From Apteryx mantelli (taxonomy: Eukaryota; Chordata; Aves; Apterygiformes; Apterygidae), in NCBI RefSeq assembly GCF_036417845.1, contig NC_090013.1, forward strand, positions 377,001-441,000: a stretch of 64,000 nt of DNA, given 5' to 3'. Of this stretch, positions 50,101 through 61,000 are shown piece after piece; positions within the stretch are counted from its first letter, which is position 1; the number at the start of each line of letters is the position of its first letter. The notes beneath the pieces were generated by a model, which was not told the DNA's origin, searched no databases, and worked only from the letters and a program-made list of their open reading frames with translations. The translations under genes and the position numbers were made by a program.

Positions 50101-52914
50101 AGAAATTAATAGATAGTCTGGAAGACCGCAGTCACGAAGCAGCAAGAGCAGCCTCTCCAATGCACCCGGAGCCCACGGGACTTAGGATCACCCCTATGAC
50201 AGCCGACACGAGCTCAGAGCAGGCGGCTCTGGCTCTCCAGGCCTGCGCTGCGAGGTGCTTCCTGGGGAAGGGGGACGGATCTTCTACCTCCCCTGGAGCT
50301 GCCAAGGATTGAAACCTCTTCAAGGCAACAGCGAGATATTTCTGTTTATCGCTAGCCATCTTCCACACCCCATTAGCAGCCTGACCCGGGCTCTTTAGCC
50401 ACATTTCTCCCGTGACACCGACACGCCCGCAGAGCCTCTCTACGCTGTTAGATAACGGCTCGCTGCAGCGTAGGAGACGCGCGCTCCAGGAAGCCTGACA
50501 CACTTTCCCAGATCGCCGTTATTCTTTGTGGAATACGCTGAAGAACGAGAAGTCACATACCCTCCCCCATACGCAGCTACATTAGGAGCACAAGGTGAGA
50601 ACAGACGCATCTTTCCTCAAAAATATCTCTTTCTAGAAAAATCAGGAGGCAGAAGAGCTGCGTTCCCTCCACGCGCCGCTCCACAGGACAGACCTGGAGC
50701 GGACCCTGCGCCACGACACAGTCTAATCGCAACGTCAGGCCTACGCTCACCTGCCTCAAGCAAGTCCTTCAAGCCGAGTGCTGGTATTTTGTTTGAATTG
50801 GAAGCGGGGGCAATTTAATTGGCGTGCCAGCTTCATTATTCTTCACTGTCCAGCTTCTAGCCACCCGTCCCTTCCTCCCACAGCCTGTGCTGCTAACCCC
50901 AAATACCCTATTACCTGGAGAAAGGGTTTTCGAGTCCCTAAGGATTTTGTCCGTTGAGACCGGCCAGCGCAGGGCTGTGCACCTCCTCCACACGAGGCGG
51001 GGACCTTCCCGCCTTCCTATCCAGGGCCCTCACAGGAAACGGGAAGAGCTGCCTTTGCTGCTTCTCCGCTTGTTTGGGGTAAGAACACTTTCAGCGGAGG
51101 AAGCCAGCTGGGAGCGCCTGGACTCCCTGCATTCATTCTTTACCTCTAAAGAAACTCGCAGTTTCCTCTCCTCACATCTGCGGGAGGGGGAACCCACGGA
51201 AGCAGCGCACACACGCGCTTAGCGGTGTGCCGGTATCCCACGAATCTGCCTCTCAGTCACTGCCTCCTCCTGCGGGTCTATTGCCCGTCCTCCACGGGCA
51301 GGGGAATCGCAGCAGGAAGAGAGAGTTTGCTAGAAGCACAGGGAGCTGTCGGAGCTCGGCACGGCCCGTTCAGCCACAGCCGTGAAACCCGCACCACAGC
51401 GGCGGGATACGAAGCTCCGAGTCCCGAGAACGGCCACCGTCCCCAGGCCCAGCCCCAGGTGAGCTTGGCCACCGCCAGCTTCTCCCGAGGGAAGCTGGGT
51501 TCTCCCCAGCGAGCATCACCTAAACGACAAGCTAGGGTGGCACACGGCAGAGCCGAGGGGATAAATCCGTCATTTGGAGAACGCAGGCAGAAGGCTGACA
51601 CACGGAGCTCACAGGGCTCTTCGCCACAGCGCTGCTTTGCAGCGGCAGACGATTCACTTCCACCGACGCCCAGGCCCGCTCTGGGTGGCGTTAGCAGCGC
51701 AGGGCCACAGAAAGTCTCACTAACGGGTCCCACTAGCTGCCAAGGCCACCACGCCGCTATCGGGTAGGAGAGCTTGTCACAGGCTTGTTAAGCTCCTACC
51801 GCAGTGACTTGGCCAGAGGGCAACATCTCCCTGGGCCCAGGAGGTGAGACAGGGCAGGCGCCAGCCTGGGGCCTCCCGGGAGCTGCCCCGGACCCTGGGA
51901 AGGGCCTGGGGCCTGCTTGCTCCCAGGGCCTCAGGCAGCGTTCCCCAAGGAGACCTCCTGGAAGGGCCCTGGGGGAGAGGGGGAGACCCAGACCCAGCCA
52001 CCATGGAAGAGGGGCCCTGGGGGACTGGTCCCCACAAGGACAGGAGTCACAGGGAGCCGGTCCACACAGGGATGGGGGTCAGAGAGAGACCCCAGCGAAG
52101 CCCACATGGGAATGGGGGTCAGGGGGAGCCCCTGGCCCAGCCCCCATAGGGACAGGGGGCAGCAAGAGACCCCAGCCTGGCCCACATGGGGATGGGGGTC
52201 AAGAGGGAGCCCCTGGCCCAGCCTCCATGGGGACAAGGGGCAGCAGCAGACCCCAGCCAAGCTCACACGGGGATGGGGGGCAGGGGGAGCCCTTGGCCCA
52301 GCCCCCATGGGGATTAGAGTCAGGGGGGAGCCCTTGGCCCAGCCCCCATGGGGATTAGGATCAGGGGGGAGCGCCTGGCCCAGCCCCCATGGGGATGGGG
52401 GGCAGCAGCAGACCCTAGCCAGGCCCACACGGGGATGAGGGGCAAGGGGAGCCCCTGGCCCAGCCCCCATGGGGATGGGGGGCAGGGGGAGACCCCAGCC
52501 AGGCCCACACGGGGATGGGGGTCGGGGGAACCGGTCGCCACAGGGACCACGGGGGAGCCCTCAGCAGTGTCACCACGGAAACGGGGCCACAGGGAAGCTG
52601 GTTGCCATAGAGACAGGGGACCACAGAGGAGCCCCCAGCCCGGGCCCCACAGGGAAGGGGGCCCCGGGCACCTGGCCGCCATGGGGACGGGGGTCACGGA
52701 GAAGCCGGTCGCCATGGGAACGAGGGGTCACGGAGAGCCCCGCCCCGCCCCGGCCCAGCCGCCGCCGCCGACGGAGGGGGGGCCGCGCCCGCCGGCCGCC
52801 CCGGGGCCCGACCTGGTGCCGCCACCGGAAGAGGCTGGCGGTGTCGATGTTGGGGTGCGTCTCGTCCTCATCGTCCGACACCTCGATGTGGTCCCACACG
52901 CTGTAGTCCACCAT
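47113..52914 (-). CDS. CDC37: CDC37, HSP90 co-chaperone for protein kinases
   Basis: Eight exons fit: 52914-52813, 50062-49781, 49679-49574, 49120-49005, 48583-48461, 48078-47896, 47568-47497 and 47268-47113 (stop 47115-47113). They give 379 aa against 378 in human. The N-terminus [20 protein letters not shown] keeps Ser13, the CK2 phosphorylation site needed for kinase loading. A charged coiled coil follows (about 37-110, with [20 protein letters not shown]), then [15 protein letters not shown]. The HSP90-binding core has [28 protein letters not shown] and [20 protein letters not shown]. The C-terminal part has [20 protein letters not shown] and [15 protein letters not shown]. The protein works in the cytosol, recruiting client kinases to HSP90. 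The acidic C-terminal tail is the least conserved part and ends GDEEKGNP. Confidence 0.97.
50063..52812. other. CDC37: CDC37 intron 1
   Basis: This 2.75-kb intron is unique-looking from 50063 to about 51980. From there to about 52700 it is a minisatellite (separate entry). No further exon is supported. Confidence 0.6.
51985..52700. repeat. Minisatellite in CDC37 intron 1 (CCCCATGGGGATGGGGGTCA)
   Basis: About 700 bases carry repeats of CCCCATGGGGATGGGGGTCA, GGGGGAGCCCCTGGCCCAGC and GGGCAGCAGCAGACCCCAGC with a step of roughly 40-65 bases. The array runs to about 110 bases from exon 1. Confidence 0.9.
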
Positions 52915-52974
52915 GGCGCGGCCGCGCTCCAGGCCCGGCTGCTCCGGCCTCTTCTGGAAACCTCCAGCGCCCGC

Positions 52975-53145
52975 GCCCGCCCACTTCCGCCCGCACACGC
53001 GCGCACTTCCGCCCGCGGCGCGCGCCGCGCCTGCGCGCTGCCCCGCCGCGCCGCGCCGCTCGGGGGAAGAACCCGGAAGCGCCGCGCTGCGGCGCCACCA
53101 GTGCGCATGCGCGGCCGCCTCGCCCTGCACAAAAATGGCGCGCCT
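52975..53145 (-). promoter_or_regulatory. CDC37: CDC37 CpG-island promoter with ETS-type sites
   Basis: GCACTTCCGCCCGC-type elements occur twice (ACTTCCGC at 52983-52990 and 53005-53012), and CCGGAAGC lies at 53073-53080. AAAATGGCGCGCC at about 53132 resembles a YY1 site. The block lies 70-230 bases upstream of the CDC37 ATG and has no TATA box. Confidence 0.5.
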
Positions 53146-53374
53146 TTTAAAGAGACACGCACACGCGAAACGGGGATGGGGGCGGGGCTCCGGGTGGACC
53201 CCAAAAGCCCGAGGGGGGGCGGGGGGTCGTTTCCCCTCCCCCAAAAAGGGGTCTGCTCGGGCCCAGAGCCCGGGGCGCAGCCGGGGCCCGCTGTGGCTGG
53301 CAGGCAGCGATGCACACGGCGCTGCACAAATGGGGTGGATGGATGGACGGACACCCCGACCGCCGGCCTGGCCG

Positions 53375-53835
53375 ACTACCTTGACCACCCCGACCCACCA
53401 TCCCGACCCACCACCCCGTCCAGCCACCCGGACCCACCACCTTGACCACCCCGACCCTCCATCCCGACCCACCACCCTGTCCAGCCACCCGGACCCACCA
53501 CCTTGACCACCCTGACCCACCATCCCGACCCACCACCCCGTCCAGCCACCCGGACCCACCACCTTGACCACCCCGACCCACCATCCCGACCCACCACCCC
53601 GTCCAGCCACCCGGACCCACCACCTTGACCACCCCGACCCACCATCCCGACCCACCACCCCGTCCAGCCACCCGGACCCACCACCTTGACCACCCCGACC
53701 CTCCATCCCAACCACCCTGACCCACCATCCCGTCCAACCACCTTGACCGCCCCAACCCACCACTCCAACCCTCCATCCCGACCCACCACCCCATCCGGTC
53801 ACCCGGACCCACCACCTTGACTACCCTGACCCTCC
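53375..53835. repeat. 61-bp minisatellite in the CDC37/PDE4A spacer
   Basis: TCCCGACCCACCACCCCGTC recurs at 53401, 53462, 53523, 53584 and 53645, an exact 61-base step. More diverged units continue to about 53835. The repeat is C/A-rich on the plus strand. Confidence 0.93.
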
Positions 53836-53904
53836 ACCCCATCCCTCCATCCCGTCCTGCCATCCCAAGCTGCCCCCCGGCCGCCCCCCCCGGACCCCAC
53901 ATCC

Positions 53905-54260
53905 CAGCCCAGGATGCCTGGCGCTGGGGGCATCCCGTACTGGGGCTGCATGGGGGGTACTCGGTACCGGGGGTGCATTGACGGTACCGGGGGTGCACGG
54001 GGGGTACCTGGGGGTGCCTGGTACCAGGGGTGCATCGGGGGTACTCGGTACTGGGGGTGCACGGGGGTGCCCGGTGCCGGGGGTGCATTGACGGTACCGG
54101 GGGTGCATTGGAGGTACTCGGTACCGGGGGTGCATTGGGATGCCCGGTGCCGGGGGTGCATTGACGGTACCGGGGGTGCATTGGGGGTACTCGGTACCGG
54201 GGGTGCATTGGGGTGCCCGGTACCAGGGGGTGCATTGACGGTACCGGGGGACGCCCGGTG
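53905..54260. repeat. GGGGGTGCATTGACGGTACC repeat
   Basis: Short tandem units mix GGTACCGGGGGTGCATTG, ACGGTACCGGGGGTGCA and GGGTACTCGGTACCGGG. It adjoins the 61-bp array and a CpG island to its right. Confidence 0.85.
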
Positions 54261-54289
54261 CCGGGGGGGGGGGGAGGGGGCCGGTGCCC

Positions 54290-54690
54290 ACGCGGTGCCG
54301 GGAGCTCCCGGTGCCCCCCTCCCCCGCCGCCCCCCCGCGCCGGTTCGCTCCGCCCGAGCGGCTGCGGGAGGCGCCGCCGCCGCCGGCACCGGGCTGCGCT
54401 CGCCGGTACCGGGCGGCGCCGTAAACAAAGGCGGGTGGATGCGGCGGAGCCGCCGGCGGCGAGGTACGGACCGGGACCGGGACAGGGACGGGGACCGGGA
54501 CCCGGGAACGGGACCAGGGCCGGGATCGGGACCGGGATGGGGATCGCGATCGGGAACGGGGCAGGGATCGGGACCGGGACCGGGGCAGGGACCGGGAACG
54601 GGAACGGGACCGGCGGCGGGGGGCCCTTCCCCTCCCTGCCCTCCCCTGCGCGGCCGCGGCGCTCCGGCCCGCCGGGGCCCGGCCCCGAGC
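54290..54690 (+). promoter_or_regulatory. PDE4A: CpG island with possible noncoding PDE4A first exon
   Basis: The sequence is very CpG-rich and contains GCGGCGAG/GTACGG, a good plus-strand donor with its last exon base near 54463. This could be a noncoding first exon joined to the acceptor at 56934-56935. Downstream to 54620 come GGGACCGGGAC repeats. No transcript evidence is available, so the call is tentative. Confidence 0.35.
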
Positions 54691-54699
54691 AGCCCCGGG

Positions 54700-55145
54700 G
54701 GCACCGGGCGTCCCGGAGGGACCGAGGGGGATGCAGTGCCCCGGGGGGACCGGGCATCCCGCCGGGACCAGGTATCCCGGGGGCACCGAGGAGGATGCAG
54801 TGCCCCGGGGGGACCGGGCATCCCGGCGGGAACCGGAGCGGGTGCAGTGCCCCAACGGGACCGAGCATCCTGGAGGGATCAGGTATCCCAGCTGGACCAG
54901 ACATCCCAGCAGGACCTGGCATCCCGGTGGGACTGGGCATCCTGCCAGGACCGGGGCAGGGGGGACGCAGTGCCCCAGCGGCACTGGGCATCCTGGCGGG
55001 ACCGGGGGGACCAGGGGGGTGCAGTGCCCCGGGGGGACCCGGCATCCAGGCAGGACCGGGCATCCTGGCGGGACCAGGGGGATGCAGTGCCCCGGTGGCA
55101 CCGGGCATCCTGGCAGGACCAGGCATCCCGGCTGGGAGAGCCCCG
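54700..55145. repeat. Repeat of GATGCAGTGCCCCGG and CCGGGCATCCCGGCGGGACC units
   Basis: Units of about 45 bases combine GGGATGCAGTGCCCCGGGGG with GGGCATCCCGGCGGGACC. The frames open across it are periodic artefacts. Confidence 0.8.
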
Positions 55146-56935
55146 GGATGCGGCGCTCCGGGGTTCCCACGGCTGGTCCCAGTGCAGGGTCCCGGGAGCG
55201 CCCCGGGAGCAGCGGGGCTGGGGGGGCTGAGCCCTCCCCGTGCCGCTCCACCAGGACACGGACGCTCCATAGGGATGATCCGGCTGCGGCGGGTCCCCCT
55301 GCTCTGCACCCCGCCGACTTGCTGTGCCGAATCCCCCCCACCGGCTTCTCCCCTGCCGGGAACAGCATCGGCTCCGCCGCGCCGGGATGGCCCCGGGTGC
55401 TCAGCACCCCCGCGGAGCCAGAGCCGGAGCCGGAGCCGGAGCCAGAGCTGGAGCCGGCAGGGCCTTGCCGGAGCCACGGCCGCTCGCCCTCACTCAGCGG
55501 AGCCTCCCGGCTCCCGGGGTGCCCACGGAGCTGCCAGCGGCTCCCCCCAGTGCCATGCAGGCCTGCTTTCCTGGCGGAAGCCGGACCTGGATCTGGGCAT
55601 CCCATGGGAAGCGGGAGTGTGCCGGTGCCAGCCCAGGTGCGCGGCTCGGAGCCTGCCGGTGTTCCCGGGTGCCAACGGGTTGCTGCTGCCCGGGAAGAAG
55701 CGTGAAGCTCCTCCAGGTGGAAAAAGAGATGGAGCCGGGAGCAGCCGGTCCCCTCACCGCAGGGGATTTCGGGATGCTCCGGCCCGCGGCATCCCAGCCC
55801 TCCAGCCGCGCTGCCGGGACCGTCCCGGTGGGGATCCCCGGCCAGGGCTGGGGCCCAGGCATCCGAGCGGGATGAGGGACACAGCTGCAAGCACTGCAGA
55901 GCAGCCCCTCTCCGCCCGGACAACCCCAAATCCCAGCGGCCGGAGAGGCCCAGCCGGGGACGGACACGAGACACCGTTTCTTCGTCCCGGCTAGCCACAC
56001 GTGGCCACTTCCGCTGCCGGCTCCGGCTTTGCCGCGTCGCGGCACGGCGGCGCCTCCAGAGCCCGAATCCCCCGCGGCGCTCGGCCACGGAGCGAAGCAA
56101 TTCGTTATCCAGAAAACAACCCGGGGCCGCGGCGCGGGGCAGCGGCGGAGGCTTCTCGATGCGCAGAGCCGCGCCGGGGATTTCTCGCTCCGGGGAGGAC
56201 GGGGCGAGATGGACGGGGGTCGTTCCCGAAGCCCCGCGGCCGGCAGCCACGCGCAGGCACCGGGACGCTGGGTGCTCGCTGCCTGCCCGGACACGCACCG
56301 CCCCGTGCGCCCCAGGGAGCCCCCGGACACCTGGGTCCCTCGTCCCGCTCGGATGCCCAGGTGCCGCTCGGATGCCTGGGTCCCTCATCCCGCTCGGATG
56401 CCCAGGTGCCGCTCGGATGCCTGGGTCCCTCATCCCGCTCGGATGCCCAGGTCCCGCTCGGACGCCTGGGTCCCTCATCCCGCTCGGTGCCATGGGGCCT
56501 CGGGGCTTCGCTGGTGCTGCCCCGTCCCCACCGCGCTCCAGGATCCCCCATCCCCAGGGATCCCCCATTCCCGGCAATGTGCGACCGGGAGCTCCCGGCC
56601 CCCCAGCCCAGTGCTGCAGCTGGGATCCCCTCGTCGCCGGCCCGGCCACGCGGTGCTGCGGGAAGTGATGCCGGGGTTTCCTTGGCAACCTTGGCCGGGA
56701 GGAGCCAGGGTCTCCGGCAGCATCCAGGGTCTCCGGGAACGGAGCCGGAGCGGGGGGGCAGCACCTCGCCGGGGCAGCGGGGTCCTGGCCTGCCGCAGCC
56801 AGCGCCCTGCTGGACACTGCTGCAATGAGCGTGTGGGTGCTCAGCCCCGCTCCGGCTGCTCCGTGCCCGGCTCCACAGGGGTCCCAGGGCGCCGGCGGCA
56901 GGACGCAGCCCTCACGGCGCCGCTCTCTCTTGCAG
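55146..56935. other. PDE4A upstream region
   Basis: This is GC-rich sequence without a supported exon. A three-copy repeat of about 46 bases (CCCGCTCGGATGCCCAGGTG plus GATGCCTGGGTCCCTCAT) lies at 56335-56490. It may be an intron of PDE4A if the noncoding exon near 54.4 kb is real. Confidence 0.45.
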
Positions 56936-57074
56936 GCGCCCCGGGACGAGCGGGGTGAGCCCGGCCCCCCGCGCCCCCCGCGCCGCCCCCCCCATGGCCC
57001 CCGCGGCCTAAGCCCTGGCGCTGGGCGGCCGCATGAGGAGGAGCCGGAGCGCCCTGGCCGTGTCCGCGGAGCAG
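56936..57074 (+). CDS. PDE4A: PDE4A alternative first coding exon, PDE4B1-like start
   Basis: A CTCTCTCTTGCAG acceptor ends at 56935 and a CAG/GTGAGC donor follows 57074. The ATG at 57033 opens 14 codons, MRRSRSALAVSAEQ, ending in phase 0. This lines up residue for residue with MKKSRSVMTVMADD, the start of mammalian PDE4B1 as I recall it. The bases 56936-57032 would be 5'UTR. The exon pairs with 57843-58099. Confidence 0.72.
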
Positions 57075-57329
57075 GTGAGCGCGGCGCCGGGGGCAGCGCC
57101 GGGGGCTGCCCGGCTCCCGGCACAGCGGCGCCCGCCGCCTCCGGGGAGGGCAAGCGCGGGGCAGAGCCTGGCCCCCCCCCGGGAACTGCTCCGGGCCGGG
57201 CGTCCCTCCTCCCTGGGGCAGCGCCGGCTGCTCCCCCTGGGAAGGGGAGCCGGCAGCTGCCCCGGGCCATGGGCCTGGAGCAGGCTTTGCCCAACCCGTG
57301 TCGGCCAGGGGGAGAGCGTGGAAATGCGG

Positions 57330-57660
57330 GTGGTGGGTGCCCGTGGGTGCACATGTGTCTGTGTGTGTGCACATGTATGTGTGCGCATGTACGTGTGTGC
57401 ACATGCATGCACGGCTGAGTGCGCACGTGTGTGTGTGCATGTGTGCGCATGCATGTGTGTGTGCATGGCCGTGTGCACGCGTGTGCATGCATGTGCACGT
57501 GCTTGTGCAAGCGCACGTGTGTGTGCATGTGTAGCAAGAGCATGCACACACCTGGCTGAGCATCCGTGTGTGCATATGTGTGTGTGCGCACACACGTGCA
57601 TGGACACACGTGTGCACCTCTGAGCGTGCACGCGTGTGCTTGGCATGTGCATGCGCCCGG
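57330..57660. repeat. Alternating TG/CA tract, Z-DNA-prone
   Basis: About 330 bases of the intron are built from GTGTGTGTGCACATGTATG, GCGCATGCATGTG and ACACACGTGCATGG, nearly perfect purine-pyrimidine alternation. The many short Cys/His/Val frames are consequences of this. Confidence 0.85.
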
Positions 57661-57842
57661 CCAGCGGGGCTGTGCCAGCGGCTCGGCCGGGGCCGGTGCA
57701 TCCGGGCTGGCACGAAGGACACGGGCGGGGGGCAGCGGCCGTGCCGGTGCCCTCCTCACCCGGCCCCGCTATCCGCTGCGGAGCCCGCGGGGGCACCGGG
57801 ATGCTCCGGCTCCGCTGACCCGGTGCCCGCCGCCCTCCGCAG

Positions 57843-57846
57843 CCTT

Positions 57847-57884
<38 letters not shown>

Positions 57885-58099
57885 GGGCGCTGCAGCCGCT
57901 GCCGCCCGCCGTCTCCGGGCATGCTGGGGGCCGACCTGCGGCGCGGCCGCCGCCGCCGCCTCTCCGCCACCCTCCAGGTGCCCCCCCGGCAGCCCTCGGA
58001 GCGGCCGCGCTCGCCGGAGCCCGACAGCGTGCCGCGGCCCACCACGCTGCCGCTGCGCGCCCCGCCGCGCATCGCCGTCACCCGCGCCGAGCCCCGCAG
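57843..58099 (+). CDS. PDE4A: PDE4A second exon of the B1-like N-terminus
   Basis: The exon starts after CCCTCCGCAG and ends CGCAG/GTAGGG, entering in phase 0 and leaving in phase 2. It encodes an EPP repeat, then LGADLRRGRRRRLSATLQVP and SVPRPTTLPLRAPPRIAVT. PDE4B1 has LGIDLWRGRRCCSGNLQLPP and RPTTLPLTTLPSIAITT in the same order, and PDE4D7 has a related block. Phase 2 equals that of the classical PDE4A long exon at 61547, so both can splice to the same common exon outside the window. The N-terminus of PDE4 long forms sets location and partners of the cAMP phosphodiesterase. Confidence 0.75.
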
Positions 58100-61000
58100 G
58101 TAGGGGGGCGACGCGGGGGCTCCCCGCGGGGGAGAAGCCGGCGAAGCCCCGGGCGACCCTCGGCGAGCGCCCGCCCCCTCCGTCTCCCCGTGCGACCGGT
58201 GACGGCAGCGTGTGCCGCCGCCCCGGCGCCGCAGCCCGGCGGGGAGCGGGCGGCGCGGGCAGCAGCAGTATTTTTAGCAGCCTGGCTTTTCGGGGGAGCC
58301 CCAGGAATAGCTCGGCAGGCTGCGGGCGGCCCTGCCGGCGAGGCGGCGCGGCGCTCCCGGGCGTTCGGCCGCGGTTAACCGCGCAGCCCCCGCCGATCCG
58401 GGGGAATCCGCGCTTCGGCACCGGAGAGCGGCTTGCAGCCCGCGGGATTCCCGCGTGGCTCCGCGCGTCCGTCCCGGGATCCGCGCGGCCCCTGCTGCTG
58501 CGGTGAATCATCCGCCGAAATTTCCAGGGTGTGTTTGTGCCTGGGCCCGGCCACCCCCCGGCCCCCCCCCCCCGGCTGCGGACGGCCCGGGGCGCCCCAC
58601 GGCGCGGTGCTTCCCAGCGGGACATTCGCGGTGCCACTTGCAGGGGGAGGAAACTCATCCTGCCCGGCGCCCGGCTGCCCAGCACCTCCTCGACCCGCTC
58701 CCGGCCTCGGCCCCGCTCCGGCCCCCCGCGGCTCGGTGCCCCCGTCGGCACGGCCTGGCCCCCACGCAGGCTGGAGCCCTCGGCATGGCACGGCGCGGGG
58801 TGCCTTGTGCACGGGGTCTGTGCAGCGCCGTGCACCGGGGGGGGGGAACATAATCCTGGTGCTGGGGGTCTGTGCAGCGCCGTGCACCGGGGGGGGGAAC
58901 ATAATCCTGGTGCTGGGGGTCTGTGCAGCGCCGTGCACAGGGGGGACCCTAATCCTGGTGCTGGGGGTCTGTGCAGCGCCGTGCACCGGGGGGACCCTCA
59001 TCCTGGTGCTGGGGGTCTGTGCAGCGCCGTGCACAGGGGGGGACCCCATCATGGTGCCGGGGGTCTGTGCAGCGCCGTGCACGGGGGGGACCCTAATCCT
59101 GGTGTTGGGGGTCTGTGCAGCGCCGGGCACCAGGGGGGGACCCTCATCCTGGTGCTGGGGGTCTGTGCAGTGCCGGGCACTGGGGGGGACCCTCATCCTG
59201 GTGCTGGGGGTCTGTGCAGCGCCGTGCACGGGGGGGGACCCCAATTCTGGTGCTGGGGGGTCTGTGCAGCGCCGTGCACATGAGGGGGGACCCTAATCCT
59301 GGTGCTGGGGGTCTGTGCAGTGCCGGGCACTGGGGGGGACCCTCATCCTGGTGCTGGGGGTCTGTGCAGTGCCGGGCACTGGGGGGGACCCTCATCCTGG
59401 TGCTGGGGGTCTGTGCAGCGCCGTGCACAGGGGGGGACCCTATGGCGGTGCCGGGGGTCTGTGCAGCGCCATGCACATGAGGCGGGACCCTAATCCTGGT
59501 GCTGGGGGTCTGTGCAGCGCCATGCACATGAGGCGGGACCCTAATCCTGGTGCTGGGGGTCTGTGCAGTGCCATGCACATGAGGGGGGACCCCAGTTCTG
59601 GTGCTGGGGGTCTGTGCAGCACCGTGCACCAGGGGGGACCCCAGTCCTGGTGCTGGGGGTCTGTGCAGCACCGTGCACGGGGGGGACCCCAATCCTGGTG
59701 CTGGGGGTCTGTGCAGCGCCGTGCACAGGGGGGGACCCCAGTTCTGGTGCTGGGGGTCTGTGCAGCACCGTGCACAGGGGGGACCCTATGGCGGTGCTGG
59801 GGGTCTGTGCAGTGCCGGGCACTGGGGGGTGACCCCAATCCTGGTGCTGGGGGTCTGTGCAGCGCTGTGCACGGGAGGGGGACCCCATCATGGTGCTGGG
59901 GGTCTGTGCAGCGCCGGGCACTGGGGGGGACCCCAATTCTGGTGCTGGGGGTCTGTGCAGCGCCGTGCACCGGGGGGACCCCAGTTCTGGTGCTGGGGGT
60001 CTGTGCAGCGCCGGGCACTGGGGGGGGCCCCAATTCTGGTGCTGGGGGTCTGTGCAGCGCCGTGCACATGAGGGGGGACCCCAGTTCTGGTGCTGGGGGT
60101 CTGTGCAGCGCCGTGCACATGAGGGGGGACCCCAGTTCTGGTGCTGGGGGTCTGTGCAGCGCCGGGCACTGGGGGGGACCCTAATCCTGGTGCTGGGGGT
60201 CTGTGCAGCGCCGGGCACTGGGGGGGGCCCCAATTCTGGTGCTGGGGGTCTGTGCAGCGCCGTGCACATGAGGGGGGACCCCAGTTCTGGTGCTGGGGGT
60301 CTGTGCAGCGCCGTGCACATGAGGGGGGACCCCAGTTCTGGTGCTGGGGGTCTGTGCAGCGCCGTGCACCGGGGGGACCCCAATTCTGGTGCTGGGGGTC
60401 TGTGCAGCGCCGTGCACATGAGGGGGGACCCCAGTTCTGGTGCTGGGGGTCTGTGCAGCGCCGTGCACCGGGGGGACCCCAATTCTGGTGCTGGGGGTCT
60501 GTGCAGCGCCGTGCACGGGGGGGGACCCCAATTCTGGTGCTGGGGGTCTGTGCAGCGTCGTGCACGGGGGGGACCCTAGTTCTGGTGCTGGGGTCTGTGC
60601 AGCGCCGTGCACCGGGGGGACCCCAATTCTGGTGCTGGGGGTCTGTGCAGCGCCGTGCACGGGGGGGGGACCCTGTTGGTGGGATCTGGGGTGGGGGGTT
60701 CCCCGGGGGGGGGGGATTCCTGCCGGAGGGGCGTTCCCGGGGGGGGGTTTCCCGCTAGGGATTGTCGAGGAAGGGATCCCTGCGGAGGGGATCCCGGGGG
60801 GGGAGGGGGGATCCCTGCCGGGAGATGCCGCCGAGGGGGTCCCCGGCGGGGGGTGGGGGGTCCCCGGGCGGAGCCGCGCCCCCGGGGGAGGCCGGTCCCG
60901 GGGGAGGGGGGGGCCGGCGGCTGCGCCGGGGCGGGGGGAGGCGCCGAGCCGGGAGCGCAGAGGAGGCGGCGGCGGCGGCGGCGGCGCGGAGCGGAGCGGA

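Noticed and set aside
53821-57759. A minus-strand open frame of about 1300 codons upstream of PDE4A
   Set aside because: It runs through several minisatellites and the antisense of PDE4A exons, has very low complexity (Pro, Arg, Gly, Ala), lacks stops only because of GC richness, and matches no family.
59315-60579. Cys/Gly-rich frames of 240-290 codons on both strands in the PDE4A intron
   Set aside because: They mirror the 50-bp repeat unit; the frame shifts as unit lengths vary, which gives overlapping open frames everywhere.
58820-60670. CRISPR-like appearance of regularly spaced repeats
   Set aside because: The units are contiguous with no unique spacers, in a vertebrate intron. This is a minisatellite.
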